Source: Nitrospira sp. (GTDB lineage: Bacteria > Nitrospirota > Nitrospiria > Nitrospirales > Nitrospiraceae). Taken from it: a stretch of 64,000 bases of DNA. Of the stretch, positions 27,388 to 35,697 are shown piece after piece. The first letter of the stretch is position 1. The number at the start of each line of letters is the position of its first letter. The translations under genes and the position numbers were made by a program. The notes below the pieces were generated by a model, which did no database searches, was not told where the DNA came from, and saw nothing but the letters and a program-made list of their open reading frames with translations. The stretch is from contig JANDJI010000002.1 of NCBI GenBank assembly GCA_024331125.1, forward strand, positions 434,001 through 498,000, in the 5' to 3' direction.

Positions 27388-28272
27388 ATGGTGACGCGGC
27401 TGACGACAAGAGATGCTCGTGCGGCCGGTCTTATCAGTTTCTTCTTCCTTATCTCCCTCTCTCATCCGGGTGAGGCTTTTCCCGCATCCGACAAGGCAGC
27501 CGCGATGCTGCTTGTGAAGGATGCGCTGACGGTTCCCGGCCAATCGACGACGATCGAAGCTCGGCTTGCGACCGTTGGACCATGGACAACGAGAGGGATA
27601 GGCGGGGAGCCGATCGAGCTGTTGGTGGGAGACAAGGTCGTCGCGACCGGCATGACCGGGGGAGACGGGCGGGTGTTTCTGAGCTATCGTTCAAACGCGC
27701 AAGGCGTGTTGCCGATCCGCGTTCGCGTCGGTAAGAGTTCGCGTGTCTTGCCTGTTGAAGGACGGGCGAACCTTGTCGTGTGGGAGCAGCGAAATCCCCT
27801 TGTCGCGGTTGAGTTGGCGGCGTTGATGGAGCAACCACCTGCCCCACCTCCTGCTCCCCTGATCGGGGCCGCGCTCGATCCGGAACGGAAACCGATGCCG
27901 AACGCCGCCGAGGAGCTTGCCAAGCTGACCCGGTTTTCTTATCGCGTCATCTACGTCGTTTTGCTGTCTTCTTCGGGTGCGGACGGCTTTCGCGCCGCGA
28001 ATCAAACGCGGGAGTGGCTGAACGCTCACCAGTTTCCGCCCGGCTATGTTTTGGTGTCGCCGCCGGGCGGTGGCGCGTTGGAGGAAAAACTCGACGATCT
28101 GCGCGCGGGAGGATGGAAGACCTTGAAGATCGGTATCGGCCGGTCGACGGCGTTTGTCGAGGCTTTTCTCAATCGACGGTTGCAAGCCGTCATGGTGCCG
28201 GAGCCGTTCGGTGAGCCGCCTCCGAAAGCCCGCGTGGCCAAGGATTGGAAAGAGGTGAGGAAAAAAATGTAG
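27388..28272 (+). CDS. Exported two-domain protein of unknown function
   Basis: 294 residues with a hydrophobic N-terminus ('AAGLISFFFLISLSH') that looks like a signal peptide. Residues about 48-125 resemble an immunoglobulin-like or macroglobulin domain ('LTVPGQSTTIEARLA', 'GGDGRVFLSYR', 'VLPIRVRVGKSS'). After a Pro-rich linker the last 110 residues ('YRVIYVVLLSSSG', 'TREWLNAHQFPPGYVLVSPP', 'GGWKTLKIGIG') recall HAD-like LNS2/App1 phosphatase domains, but the nucleophile DxD is not visible. Function unassigned. Confidence 0.6.
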   Translation: MVTRLTTRDARAAGLISFFFLISLSHPGEAFPASDKAAAMLLVKDALTVPGQSTTIEARLATVGPWTTRGIGGEPIELLVGDKVVATGMTGGDGRVFLSYRSNAQGVLPIRVRVGKSSRVLPVEGRANLVVWEQRNPLVAVELAALMEQPPAPPPAPLIGAALDPERKPMPNAAEELAKLTRFSYRVIYVVLLSSSGADGFRAANQTREWLNAHQFPPGYVLVSPPGGGALEEKLDDLRAGGWKTLKIGIGRSTAFVEAFLNRRLQAVMVPEPFGEPPPKARVAKDWKEVRKKM

Positions 28273-28562
28273 ATAAAAGTGCTGTAATGGACTAATTGAT
28301 TTGCCCCAAGCAAGCGGGGAAAAAAGTGATGTATGCCAGGTAGGCTAACCCGGCGTACGGTCCTTGTGAGGCTTCAGATGGTCGACAAATTGCTTGCTAT
28401 CTACAGTAAAAGTACTTTAGGCTTAATTGAGATTAAGAAATCGTTTGGGTGAAAACTGCTCCATAATGCGGTTGTTCAAAAACAGAAGGAGGTGGTCAAG
28501 GCCTGGGTCAAAGCAGTACATCTAAAACTGTCCTGAAACTCAGGATGGAGAGGAGAGATGCT
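28273..28562. other. AT-richer intergenic leader
   Basis: About 290 bases, visibly less GC-rich than the flanks. It holds a 10-base palindrome AAAGTACTTT near 28408-28418 and no open frame of note. It probably contains the promoter of the next gene; a TTGCTT/TACTTT pair (28390, 28413; 17-base spacing) is too weak to assign. Confidence 0.4.
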
Positions 28563-29471
28563 ATGACTATTCAGAGCGCCGGCCCAGATCGTGGGAGCGA
28601 TGACGAGAGAAAGGTTGACTGCAACTGCGGCTCATCTCATAACGGTCAAGAGTCCATTTCAAAGTCCGAACTTCAGCCTCCCCCCGTTGATTGTGAAGCA
28701 ACCGGTTTCGGGCCTGATGGTAAAGAAATAGACGTCGAACCGACGTCATCGAGATCGCTTGCAACTTTAATTCTATCAAACGGCGCCACAATTGAGTTCT
28801 CTGCCGTAGAAGAGGGCATGGGGCACTACGGGATTGCTATGCGCGAGCTTGGGAATACAGAGCGAATGATGCCGTCGATGCTGGCAATGACATCGCGTCT
28901 TTCGGCTCTTGATGTTTATTCCAAGCTCTGCCCCAATGCGCCAATCCCGCAGTTGATCGCAGCAACGTCTGAGGGACAACCGCGAAACACTTTAATCGAT
29001 GTTATTGAAGAACCGTTGGAAGTCGATCTGGATGCCCTGGGTATCTTGCCGCCGATTGTTCGGTTTGGCACTGCGTCGGACGGTGGTTCTGGTGGCCAGT
29101 TCTGTGTGCCGGGTGACGGTTGGCATGCCTTCAGGTCATTTGCTTGTGAAGGATCTTATCCATCAAACGCTTGGATCTGGTGTGACCCAAGCGTTGCCTA
29201 TTACTGGCGTGATCGATGGACGGACGGAAACAAACGCAAAAACTCGTTTGCAATAACCGCAACATGTGGTGCGCCTGCGGAAACCAGGCATTACTTTAAG
29301 AGGCTGATTAACAAGAAATGGAAAAGGGTCCATTCGTGGTATTTGCCAGACCATCACTGGCAATGGACGCGCTATGAGGGGATCGCGAATCGGGATCGTT
29401 GGGTAAGGCACCTCTCATCTATTCAGGGGCCACCATCTTTTGTTCGATGCTTTACAGCTATCTACACATAA
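28563..29471 (+). CDS. Unrecognised 302-residue protein
   Basis: The ATG at 28563 is preceded by GGAGAGGAGAG; an ATG 18 bases earlier lies before that site. I recognise no family. The N-terminal 65 residues are polar and disordered-looking with 'DCNCGSSHNG'. A middle part (about 70-150) includes 'ATLILSNGATIEFSAVEEGM' and 'SRLSALDVYSKLCPNAPIP'. The C-terminal 130 residues are unusually rich in Trp, Tyr, His, Arg and Cys ('NAWIWCDPSVAYYWRDRW', 'YLPDHHWQWTRYEG'), like a compact disulfide- or carbohydrate-binding domain. There is no signal peptide. Codon use looks AT-richer than its neighbours, suggesting acquisition. Confidence 0.65.
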   Translation: MTIQSAGPDRGSDDERKVDCNCGSSHNGQESISKSELQPPPVDCEATGFGPDGKEIDVEPTSSRSLATLILSNGATIEFSAVEEGMGHYGIAMRELGNTERMMPSMLAMTSRLSALDVYSKLCPNAPIPQLIAATSEGQPRNTLIDVIEEPLEVDLDALGILPPIVRFGTASDGGSGGQFCVPGDGWHAFRSFACEGSYPSNAWIWCDPSVAYYWRDRWTDGNKRKNSFAITATCGAPAETRHYFKRLINKKWKRVHSWYLPDHHWQWTRYEGIANRDRWVRHLSSIQGPPSFVRCFTAIYT

Positions 29472-29510
29472 TAATGAGCTGAACGTCCCTCTGACTTCTC
29501 GGGGGATAAA

Positions 29511-29544
29511 TGAAGAACCCCATCTGTCGAGGTGGGGTTCTTCA
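29511..29544. terminator. Strong hairpin after the 28.5 kb gene
   Basis: Bases 29511-29522 and 29533-29544 form a perfect 12-base-pair stem (arms TGAAGAACCCCA and TGGGGTTCTTCA) with a 10-base loop. It lies 40 bases after the stop codon. The T-run on the plus side is missing, so termination may be imperfect; it could also serve the minus strand. Confidence 0.55.
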
Positions 29545-29946
29545 GCGAGGATGCCTGCCTTTCGGCCGTGGATAGGGCATCGACGGCCGAAATATGTGAG
29601 TCACGCCGTATGAGTTCGCAGTTAAGTTGAGCACGCACTGATTATCAATGCCCGCACTTTCCTACATTCATCCCAGACTGCACTGTACAGGCCGCGGGGT
29701 TCATGCTGAATCGTGGGACGACCATCGGTGATATGCCAAATCTCGCTTCTAAAGTGATTGGGCGGCGCCGTCGAAGTAGCGTTTGAGGTCGTCCATTTGT
29801 TCGCGTTTATCAGCCGCTTGGTAAAGACGGATTTGCCGCATGGCATGTCCACGCGCAGGGGTAGTGTTTCGTCGTCGCTCTTTCCTTTTACTCCGGCACT
29901 TTATTTAGGATAGACTGAAGCTTACGTCGGTGGGGAGATTGCAGAT
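29545..29946. other. Non-coding or decayed stretch before radA
   Basis: Holds a second hairpin (29561-29569 with 29583-29591, arms TTCGGCCGT/ACGGCCGAA) and overlapping minus-strand frames. A 30-codon frame at 29749-29841 (minus, ending 'DDLKRYFDGAAQSL') has natural protein composition and may be the tail of a lost gene. Nothing here is a confident gene. Confidence 0.4.
29887..29916 (+). promoter_or_regulatory. Probable promoter of radA
   Basis: TTTACT (29887-29892) and TAGACT (29911-29916) are 18 bases apart. Each matches 4 of 6 consensus bases. The predicted transcript start is about 25 bases before the radA TTG. Confidence 0.45.
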
Positions 29947-31308
29947 TTGAAAGCCAAAACCACCTTTTCCTGTCAATCCTGCGGACATCAGGCTCCTCGA
30001 TGGCTGGGGCGCTGCCCCGACTGCGGCGGTTGGAACACGATGAAAGAGGAGCGGCATGCGGCGACCGGCAAAGGCCGCCCCCTGGCGCTCAAGACCGCGC
30101 AGGCGCAGGCGACGCCCATCGGCGAGATCGAAGTGGTCGGCGAGGACCGCCGTCTCACGCACATCGGGGAGTTTGATCGGGTGTTGGGTGGCGGAGTGAT
30201 TCCCGGCGCGGTGATTCTGATCGGCGGCGATCCGGGGATCGGGAAGACCACCCTGCTGCTCCAAGCCCTGCCGCGATTGGCGACCGCCGTAGCGCCGGTG
30301 CTGTACGTCTCAGGCGAGGAATCGCCCCGTCAGATCAAGATGCGAGGACAGCGGCTGGGCGTCGAGCATCCCCATCTGTTGATTCTCGCCGAAACCTCGC
30401 TGGAGCAGATTCTGAAAACGGTTCAGGAGATCCAGCCGGCCGCGATCGTGGTGGATTCCATACAAACCGTCTATACGGAACAGTTGACCTCTGCGCCTGG
30501 AAGCATCAGTCAAGTACAGGAGGTGGCCGGGCAGTTGATGTGGTTTGCCAAGCGTGCCGGGGTGCCGGTCTTCATTATCGGCCACGTGACAAAAGAAGGG
30601 GCCATCGCCGGGCCGCGTTTGTTGGAACATATCGTCGATACGGTGTTGTATTTCGAGGGCGACAGGGGACACAGCTATCGCATTCTTCGGGCCGTCAAAA
30701 ATCGATTCGGTTCGACGAACGAAATCGGCGTGTTCGAAATGAAAGATGCGGGGCTTGAAGAAGTCGGCAATCCCTCGGAGCTGTTTTTGGCCGAACGTCC
30801 GCAACGCAGCACCGGCTCGGTGGTGGTGTCGAGTCTCGAAGGAACCAGGCCGATTCTCGTCGAGCTGCAAGCGCTCGTGTCCTCGACCGGATATGCCATG
30901 CCGAAGCGGGTGGCCAACGGGGTCGATCTCAATCGCGTGTCGCTGCTGCTCGCGGTGATGGAGAAGCGGCTGGGCGTTCATTTGTCCGGACAGGATGTCT
31001 ATGTGAACGTCGTGGGAGGTTTGCGGATCGATGAGCCGGCGACCGATCTGGGCATCGTCGCGGCGGTCACGTCCAGCCTGCGAGAGATACCGGTCGAGCC
31101 GGGTTTGTTGATTCTCGGCGAAGTCGGTCTCGGCGGGGAAGTGCGAGCGATCAGCCAGGCGGAATTGCGCATCCGGGAGGCGGCCAAGATGGGGTTCAAA
31201 CGATGCCTGTTACCCGAGCGGAATCTGATGAAACTGGATGCGATCGACGGCATGGAATTGATCGGCATTCAAGATGTGAGGGAGGCGTTGAACGTTGTTT
31301 TGGCTTAG
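29947..31308 (+). CDS. radA: DNA repair protein RadA
   Basis: 453 residues, TTG start with GGGGAG upstream. The N-terminal zinc finger 'CQSCGHQAP...CPDCGGW' is intact. The RecA-like core has Walker A 'GDPGIGKTT', 'YVSGEES', 'IVVDSIQT' and the RadA-specific 'KNRFGSTNEIGVFEM'. The C-terminal Lon-like domain shows 'DLGIVAAVTSSL' and 'GEVGLGGEVRAI'. RadA drives branch migration in recombination. Its 3' end overlaps the next gene by 14 bases. Confidence 0.95.
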   Translation: MKAKTTFSCQSCGHQAPRWLGRCPDCGGWNTMKEERHAATGKGRPLALKTAQAQATPIGEIEVVGEDRRLTHIGEFDRVLGGGVIPGAVILIGGDPGIGKTTLLLQALPRLATAVAPVLYVSGEESPRQIKMRGQRLGVEHPHLLILAETSLEQILKTVQEIQPAAIVVDSIQTVYTEQLTSAPGSISQVQEVAGQLMWFAKRAGVPVFIIGHVTKEGAIAGPRLLEHIVDTVLYFEGDRGHSYRILRAVKNRFGSTNEIGVFEMKDAGLEEVGNPSELFLAERPQRSTGSVVVSSLEGTRPILVELQALVSSTGYAMPKRVANGVDLNRVSLLLAVMEKRLGVHLSGQDVYVNVVGGLRIDEPATDLGIVAAVTSSLREIPVEPGLLILGEVGLGGEVRAISQAELRIREAAKMGFKRCLLPERNLMKLDAIDGMELIGIQDVREALNVVLA

Positions 31309-32149
31309 CCGAGACGGACGCCTGGCATTGGGCGGGACCTGCAGCCTTCTGATGTGCCTGTTGCTGGCCGGCTGTTCGCTGATGACGCCCAAGAAAGAAG
31401 TGTCGGTCGAACGGGCTACGTCGGCTACGGCGGAGGAGTTGACGACGCTGCTGCGGCAACGGGAAGCGGCGATCCATTCGCTCAAGGGACTGTTCACGGC
31501 GAAAGTCCGAGGCGGCCTGATTCCCATTGCGTCGCGAGTCGAGGGAACGGTGTATTATCGTCGTCCCGATGCCGTGAGGCTTCGAGGATTCACGCCGATC
31601 GGCGGCGAGTTGTTTGAATTCGTTCAAGCGGGCGATCTGTATAAACTCAGATTGCCGACGATGGGTCGGGTTTTGACAGGCCGGCAGGCGGAGATGGCGA
31701 CAAGACAAGAGCTGGCGCGCCCGTTCCAACTGAGCGTCTGGGCGGTCGGAGGCGTGCTCGGCACCGGCGCGGTCGCAAACGGCGAAACCGTGAGGCTGGT
31801 TGAAGCGGGGGATCGCTATCGATTGGACATTTACGCCGACGGCCGGAGTGACGCCGACAGAACAACGCCGATCCGCCGCCTCTGGTTCGATCGCCGAACG
31901 TTGTTCGTCATACAGGAAGACCGGCTGGCAACGAACGGCGACGTCGAGGCTACCATTTACTACGAAGATTTTCGACCGGTGGAAGAGGCGGCGGGAGATT
32001 CATGGCCCATCGAACGGAGAAGCGCGCTGGTTCGACCGTTCAAAATTTCTCTTGAAGACGGGCGCGGCCAAGGGAGTATTCAGATCACGTTTCATGAAAT
32101 TCTGCCCAATCAGACAATCAAGACGGAGGAGTTGGGGGAGGTGTTGTGA
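31295..32149 (+). CDS. Outer-membrane-type lipoprotein, LolB/DUF4292-like
   Basis: 284 residues, TTG start with GGAGGCG upstream, overlapping radA. The signal peptide ends in the lipobox 'LLLAGC'. The mature protein has 'IHSLKGLFTAKVRGG', 'VEGTVYYRRPDAVRLRGFTPIGGELFEFV' split over strands, and 'RYRLDIYADG', which follow the half-barrel of LolB and DUF4292 proteins that bind lipoprotein acyl chains. It could be the LolB counterpart here; that is inference. tsaB overlaps its stop. Confidence 0.7.
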   Translation: MFWLSRDGRLALGGTCSLLMCLLLAGCSLMTPKKEVSVERATSATAEELTTLLRQREAAIHSLKGLFTAKVRGGLIPIASRVEGTVYYRRPDAVRLRGFTPIGGELFEFVQAGDLYKLRLPTMGRVLTGRQAEMATRQELARPFQLSVWAVGGVLGTGAVANGETVRLVEAGDRYRLDIYADGRSDADRTTPIRRLWFDRRTLFVIQEDRLATNGDVEATIYYEDFRPVEEAAGDSWPIERRSALVRPFKISLEDGRGQGSIQITFHEILPNQTIKTEELGEVL

Positions 32150-32967
32150 AAGGGAAGAGAATTTTGGCGGTCGAGACGGCCACGTTGTGGCAAAGCGTCG
32201 CGATTCTTGAAGAGGACGTCGTCTTGGCGAAAGAAGAGCAGGACGCCGGCGGCGCCCATGGTCTGACGTTGTTGCCTGCCATTGATCGGTTGTTTGAGCG
32301 GACGGCTCTTCGAGTGACCGACCTTGACGGCTTGGCCTGTTCCATCGGTCCAGGTTCTTTCACGGGTATTCGCGTGGGCGTGGCGACGTGCCTGGGGCTT
32401 CGCACGGCGACCGGCCTTCCGCTCATGTTGGTGCCGACGTTGGAAGCCATGGCGATGGACGTCGAGTCGGCGGCATCCCTGCTGTGCCCCATGTTGATGG
32501 GACGAACGGGAGAATTATATTGGGCGATATTCCGGATGATGAAGGACGGACGGCTCGAGCGCATCCTGCCCGAGCATGTCGGCCCTCCTGAGGCGGTGGC
32601 CGCCAGCCTTGGCGACGAGACGACTGTGTTCGGCGAGGGATGGTTCAAGATGGAGCAGCAAATCCGCGCGGCGCTTTCTCCTTCGATCACCCTGCTTCCG
32701 GCGCCGGGTGACCGTGCGAAGCCTTCTGCCGTAACGGTCGGGGTTCTCGGTCTGCAAAAGCTCCGCGAGGGGGAAGTCGCCGGCGACTGTGTCATGCCGC
32801 TGTACGTGCAGCGGTCCGAGGCGGAACTCGTTTACGAACGGTCGGGAGGAATCTCGCCGGTCGTCCGGCGGCAAGAGCGGGTGGCGGCCAAAGTCGCTCG
32901 GCGTCTGGCGCAGGCGCGGCGTCAAGGGAGACCGGCAATCCGTCCGGGGAAGGCGAATGGCGCGTGA
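32146..32967 (+). CDS. tsaB: tRNA t6A biosynthesis protein TsaB
   Basis: 273 residues, GTG start overlapping the preceding stop (GTGA). 'ILAVETATLWQSVAI' and 'CSIGPGSFTGIRVGVATCLGL' are family hallmarks. TsaB is the non-catalytic partner of TsaD in making N6-threonylcarbamoyladenosine at tRNA position 37. TsaD is in the window at 43418; TsaE and TsaC are not. The C-terminus is Arg/Lys-rich and longer than usual. rimI overlaps by 11 bases. Confidence 0.92.
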   Translation: MKGKRILAVETATLWQSVAILEEDVVLAKEEQDAGGAHGLTLLPAIDRLFERTALRVTDLDGLACSIGPGSFTGIRVGVATCLGLRTATGLPLMLVPTLEAMAMDVESAASLLCPMLMGRTGELYWAIFRMMKDGRLERILPEHVGPPEAVAASLGDETTVFGEGWFKMEQQIRAALSPSITLLPAPGDRAKPSAVTVGVLGLQKLREGEVAGDCVMPLYVQRSEAELVYERSGGISPVVRRQERVAAKVARRLAQARRQGRPAIRPGKANGA

Positions 32968-33505
32968 GTTTCGGATCATGCCGGCGACGGCGGAGCTGTT
33001 GCCGGAGCTGTTGGAATTAGAACGAACTTGCTTCTCCCCCCCCTGGACGAGCAAAATGTGGGAAGCTGAACTGATCAACAACCCGTTCGCGCACGTGCTG
33101 GTCGCCGTCACGGCGGACCCTCTGCGCCCTGGCGGCGAGTGCCTGATCGGGTTTCATTGTTTTTGGATCGTGTTCGAAGAACTTCGACTTATGAAACTGG
33201 CCGTCAGGGAGTCGATGAGAAGACGAGGCGTCGGACGAACCCTGGTCGCAGAAGCCATCGGCATGGGAATGACAGAGGGCTCGTCACGCGCAGTGCTCGA
33301 AGTCAGAAACTCCAATGAAGCAGCCCAACGGCTCTATCGAGAATTAGGGTTTGTGTCTATCGGTGTCAGGCGTGGCTATTATTCGGAACCCGTGGAAGAC
33401 GCGGTCGTGATGGAAATGGATCCGCTAAGGGCCCCGGCCGGTTTGCAGCCGAGCCATGAACGGAGGGGCGGCGGAGAATCGGTTTCAGCGCATGTTCATG
33501 AATAA
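32957..33505 (+). CDS. rimI: Ribosomal-protein-alanine N-acetyltransferase RimI
   Basis: 182 residues. GNAT fold: 'LPELLELERTCFSPPWT', 'LRLMKLAVRESMRRRGVGRTLV' with the acetyl-CoA loop RRRGVG, 'VLEVRNSNEAAQRLYRELGF' and 'RRGYYSEPVEDAVVMEM'. RimI acetylates the N-terminal Ala of ribosomal protein S18. It has a 25-residue C-terminal extension beyond the usual fold. The tsaB-rimI order is widespread. Confidence 0.9.
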   Translation: MAREFRIMPATAELLPELLELERTCFSPPWTSKMWEAELINNPFAHVLVAVTADPLRPGGECLIGFHCFWIVFEELRLMKLAVRESMRRRGVGRTLVAEAIGMGMTEGSSRAVLEVRNSNEAAQRLYRELGFVSIGVRRGYYSEPVEDAVVMEMDPLRAPAGLQPSHERRGGGESVSAHVHE

Positions 33506-33521
33506 TAACCAGGAGGTGCGT

Positions 33522-33761
33522 ATGCAGACGGATGATGTCATCGTAGAGCAGCTGCGCCGATCCAATCCGGAGTTTCGCGAACTGGAAGCGTCCCATCACC
33601 GCTTGGATCTGGAGTTAAGCGAATTACAGAAACGTCACGTTCTGACGCCGGCCGAAGAAGTCGAAAAGAAGCGCATCCAAAAAGAAAAGCTGGCGAAAAA
33701 AGACAAGCTCGCCGAGCTGATTCGAGTCTACCGCGACCAATTGCAGTCCACGGCCCATTAA
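33522..33761 (+). CDS. YdcH/DUF465 family small coiled-coil protein
   Basis: 79 residues. A strong AGGAGG lies seven bases before the ATG at 33522. The helical pattern 'NPEFRELEASHHRLDLEL' and 'EVEKKRIQKEKLAKKDKLAE' matches DUF465, a short antiparallel coiled coil of unknown role. It sits 16 bases after rimI. Confidence 0.85.
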   Translation: MQTDDVIVEQLRRSNPEFRELEASHHRLDLELSELQKRHVLTPAEEVEKKRIQKEKLAKKDKLAELIRVYRDQLQSTAH

Positions 33762-33773
33762 GGGAGGCCACCG

Positions 33774-33794
33774 GCCGCCGGCCCGGCCGGCGGC
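33774..33794. repeat. GC-rich 10+1+10 palindrome ahead of tatC
   Basis: Bases 33774-33783 and 33785-33794 are perfect 10-base complements separated by one base, and end 12 bases before the tatC ATG. No T-run follows. It could be a hairpin limiting tatC translation; no clear ribosome binding site is otherwise visible there. Confidence 0.5.
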
Positions 33795-33806
33795 TGTGCC
33801 ATTGCC

Positions 33807-34583
33807 ATGGATCCCATCGTCAATCCGCTTACCGTTCATCTTCAAACCGTCAAGCGCCGATTGATCGTGATTGGGGGGACCATCCTGGGGTGGCTGTTGG
33901 TCACGTTTTCCTTTTCGACCGACATCATGGCATGGATGAACCGGCCCTTCCAAAATCAGCTTGCCTTTTACGGCCCCACGGAAGCGCTCTTTGCCTCGAT
34001 CAAAGTCTCGTTTCTCGCGGCCGTCATCCTGAGTCTGCCGGTGATCTTTTATCAGATCTGGAAACTCATCGCGCCGGCCCTGCTGCCCAACGAACGGCGC
34101 TGGGCCGTTCCACTGTTGTGTTTGGCGGGAGGCTCCTTCGGTCTCGGCTTGGTGTTTTGCAACGTGGTCGTCCTTCCTCTGGCGATCGACTTTTTCGTCA
34201 GTTTCGGCCTCGATCGCGACGTGACGCCGCAGCTCGGCGTCGGAACCTACATCGATTTCAACGTCAAGTTCCTTCTGATCTTCGGATTCGCGTTCGAATT
34301 GCCGCTGGTCATGACGCTCTTGGCGGTTGCGGGAGCGGTGCCGGCGGCGACGTTCGCTCGATATCGCAAACACGCGATTCTGGCGGCGCTGATTGTGTCG
34401 GCCGTAATTACCCCGGACGCGACCGTGTTCACGATGTTGCTGATGGCCGTTCCGTTGATGCTCCTCTATGAAATCGGCATACTCGGCGCCAGATTCTTCG
34501 GTCGCCGCGCCGCCAATGATCGGGTGGACCTTCCGCTTGATCCTGATTTGCCGATGGGAACGGCGGGAACAAGGATACGATGA
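33807..34583 (+). CDS. tatC: Sec-independent translocase TatC, divergent
   Basis: 258 residues with six membrane segments. 'FYQIWKLIAPALLPNERR', 'LPLAIDFFVSFG', 'VKFLLIFGFAFELPLVM' and 'ITPDATVFTMLLMAVPLMLLYEIGI' are TatC-like throughout. The cytoplasmic start, normally HLxELRxR, reads HLQTVKRR (11-18), and the usual Phe before 'APAL' is Leu87; Glu96, equivalent to E. coli Glu103, is kept. TatC recognises twin-arginine signals. No tatA or tatB is adjacent. The following gene overlaps the stop (ATGA). Confidence 0.88.
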   Translation: MDPIVNPLTVHLQTVKRRLIVIGGTILGWLLVTFSFSTDIMAWMNRPFQNQLAFYGPTEALFASIKVSFLAAVILSLPVIFYQIWKLIAPALLPNERRWAVPLLCLAGGSFGLGLVFCNVVVLPLAIDFFVSFGLDRDVTPQLGVGTYIDFNVKFLLIFGFAFELPLVMTLLAVAGAVPAATFARYRKHAILAALIVSAVITPDATVFTMLLMAVPLMLLYEIGILGARFFGRRAANDRVDLPLDPDLPMGTAGTRIR

Positions 34584-35659
34584 AAAACCGATCCCACGTT
34601 GTTCCGATCGTTCGCGCGGCCGTGATCGCGGGGCTTCTGTTGCTCGGCCCTTCACTCGATATGTTTGGCGCGGAAGCCATGGCTGCGGCGGACGTTCTTG
34701 TCGAACGGACGTCCGGAGTGGAACGACAAGATCGATTTCCCATCAGTGTGCAAGCGCTGGCAATGAGCCGGAGGGGAGAGGTCTATGCCGGTTCGTTCGG
34801 CCATGGGATTTTCCGCACCGTCGATCGAGGCATCACATGGACGTCCGTGGGCGGCGGCGTGACTGATCCTTTCATCCTGAGCTTGATCGTCGTGCGAGAC
34901 GGCTCTGTCTATGCTGGAACTCTGCGCGGCGGCGTCTTTCGTTCAAGAGACAACGGCGCGAGCTGGCAATCCGTGAATGCGGGACTCAAACGATTGGAGG
35001 TCAAGACCCTGATGACGACGGATGACGGGCTGTACGCGGGGACGGCTGACGGCGTGTACCGCCTCAATGAAGCGGATGATCGCTGGTCGGTTCTCGCCAC
35101 GGGGCTTGACGACGTCCTGGTCCATGCTTTGGCTCGGTCCACGGACGGGACGTTGTACGCCGGCACGTCCGGCAAGGGCGTGCTCCGTTTTGTACCACGA
35201 TCTTCCGGTTGGGAGCGTCTGCGGCATGGATTGAAAGATCATGAAGGGATGATCGAGAATTTCATTCGCGTGTTGGCGATCGATCAGGAAAATGAAATTC
35301 TGGCCGGTACGTTCGACGGTGGAGTGTTTCGGAGCATCGACGGGGGAATGACGTGGCGCCCCATCAGCCGTGCTCTTCCCAATGATTCCATCCGCGGGAT
35401 CGTGTTGTGGGGGCGGGACATGATCGTCGCGACGGGAAACGGCGTTTTTAAGACTCAAGACAAGGGCAAGCGCTGGACGCCGGTCAACAAGGGATTGACG
35501 AGCTTATCGGTCCAGACTTTGATCGGCGCCGAAGACGGAAGTCTGTACGCGGGAACCAGCGAGGGGGTGTTTCGGAGCGACGACGGTCTCGCCTGGATCG
35601 CCGTCAATCAGGGCCTTAAAGGGGGAGCGGTGCCTCCTCCATTTCGGTTTCGAGAATAA
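34580..35659 (+). CDS. Exported seven-repeat beta-propeller (Ycf48/BNR-like)
   Basis: 359 residues with an N-terminal signal sequence ('IAGLLLLGPSLDMFGAEAMA'). Seven repeats of about 42 residues follow, each like 'VYAGTLRGGVFRSRDNG' plus a Trp and a short strand, which makes a complete seven-bladed propeller. Similar folds occur in Ycf48 and sialidase-like proteins. The coupled start with tatC suggests co-expression; since it is exported it could act beside the translocase, but that is inference. Confidence 0.85.
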   Translation: MKNRSHVVPIVRAAVIAGLLLLGPSLDMFGAEAMAAADVLVERTSGVERQDRFPISVQALAMSRRGEVYAGSFGHGIFRTVDRGITWTSVGGGVTDPFILSLIVVRDGSVYAGTLRGGVFRSRDNGASWQSVNAGLKRLEVKTLMTTDDGLYAGTADGVYRLNEADDRWSVLATGLDDVLVHALARSTDGTLYAGTSGKGVLRFVPRSSGWERLRHGLKDHEGMIENFIRVLAIDQENEILAGTFDGGVFRSIDGGMTWRPISRALPNDSIRGIVLWGRDMIVATGNGVFKTQDKGKRWTPVNKGLTSLSVQTLIGAEDGSLYAGTSEGVFRSDDGLAWIAVNQGLKGGAVPPPFRFRE

Positions 35660-35697
35660 CGCACCAAACTTAAACAAATAGGGAAAGGACAAGAACA

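Noticed and set aside
29749..29841. 30-codon minus-strand frame with natural-looking composition
   Set aside because: Too short, no binding site and overlapped by other frames; at best a remnant.
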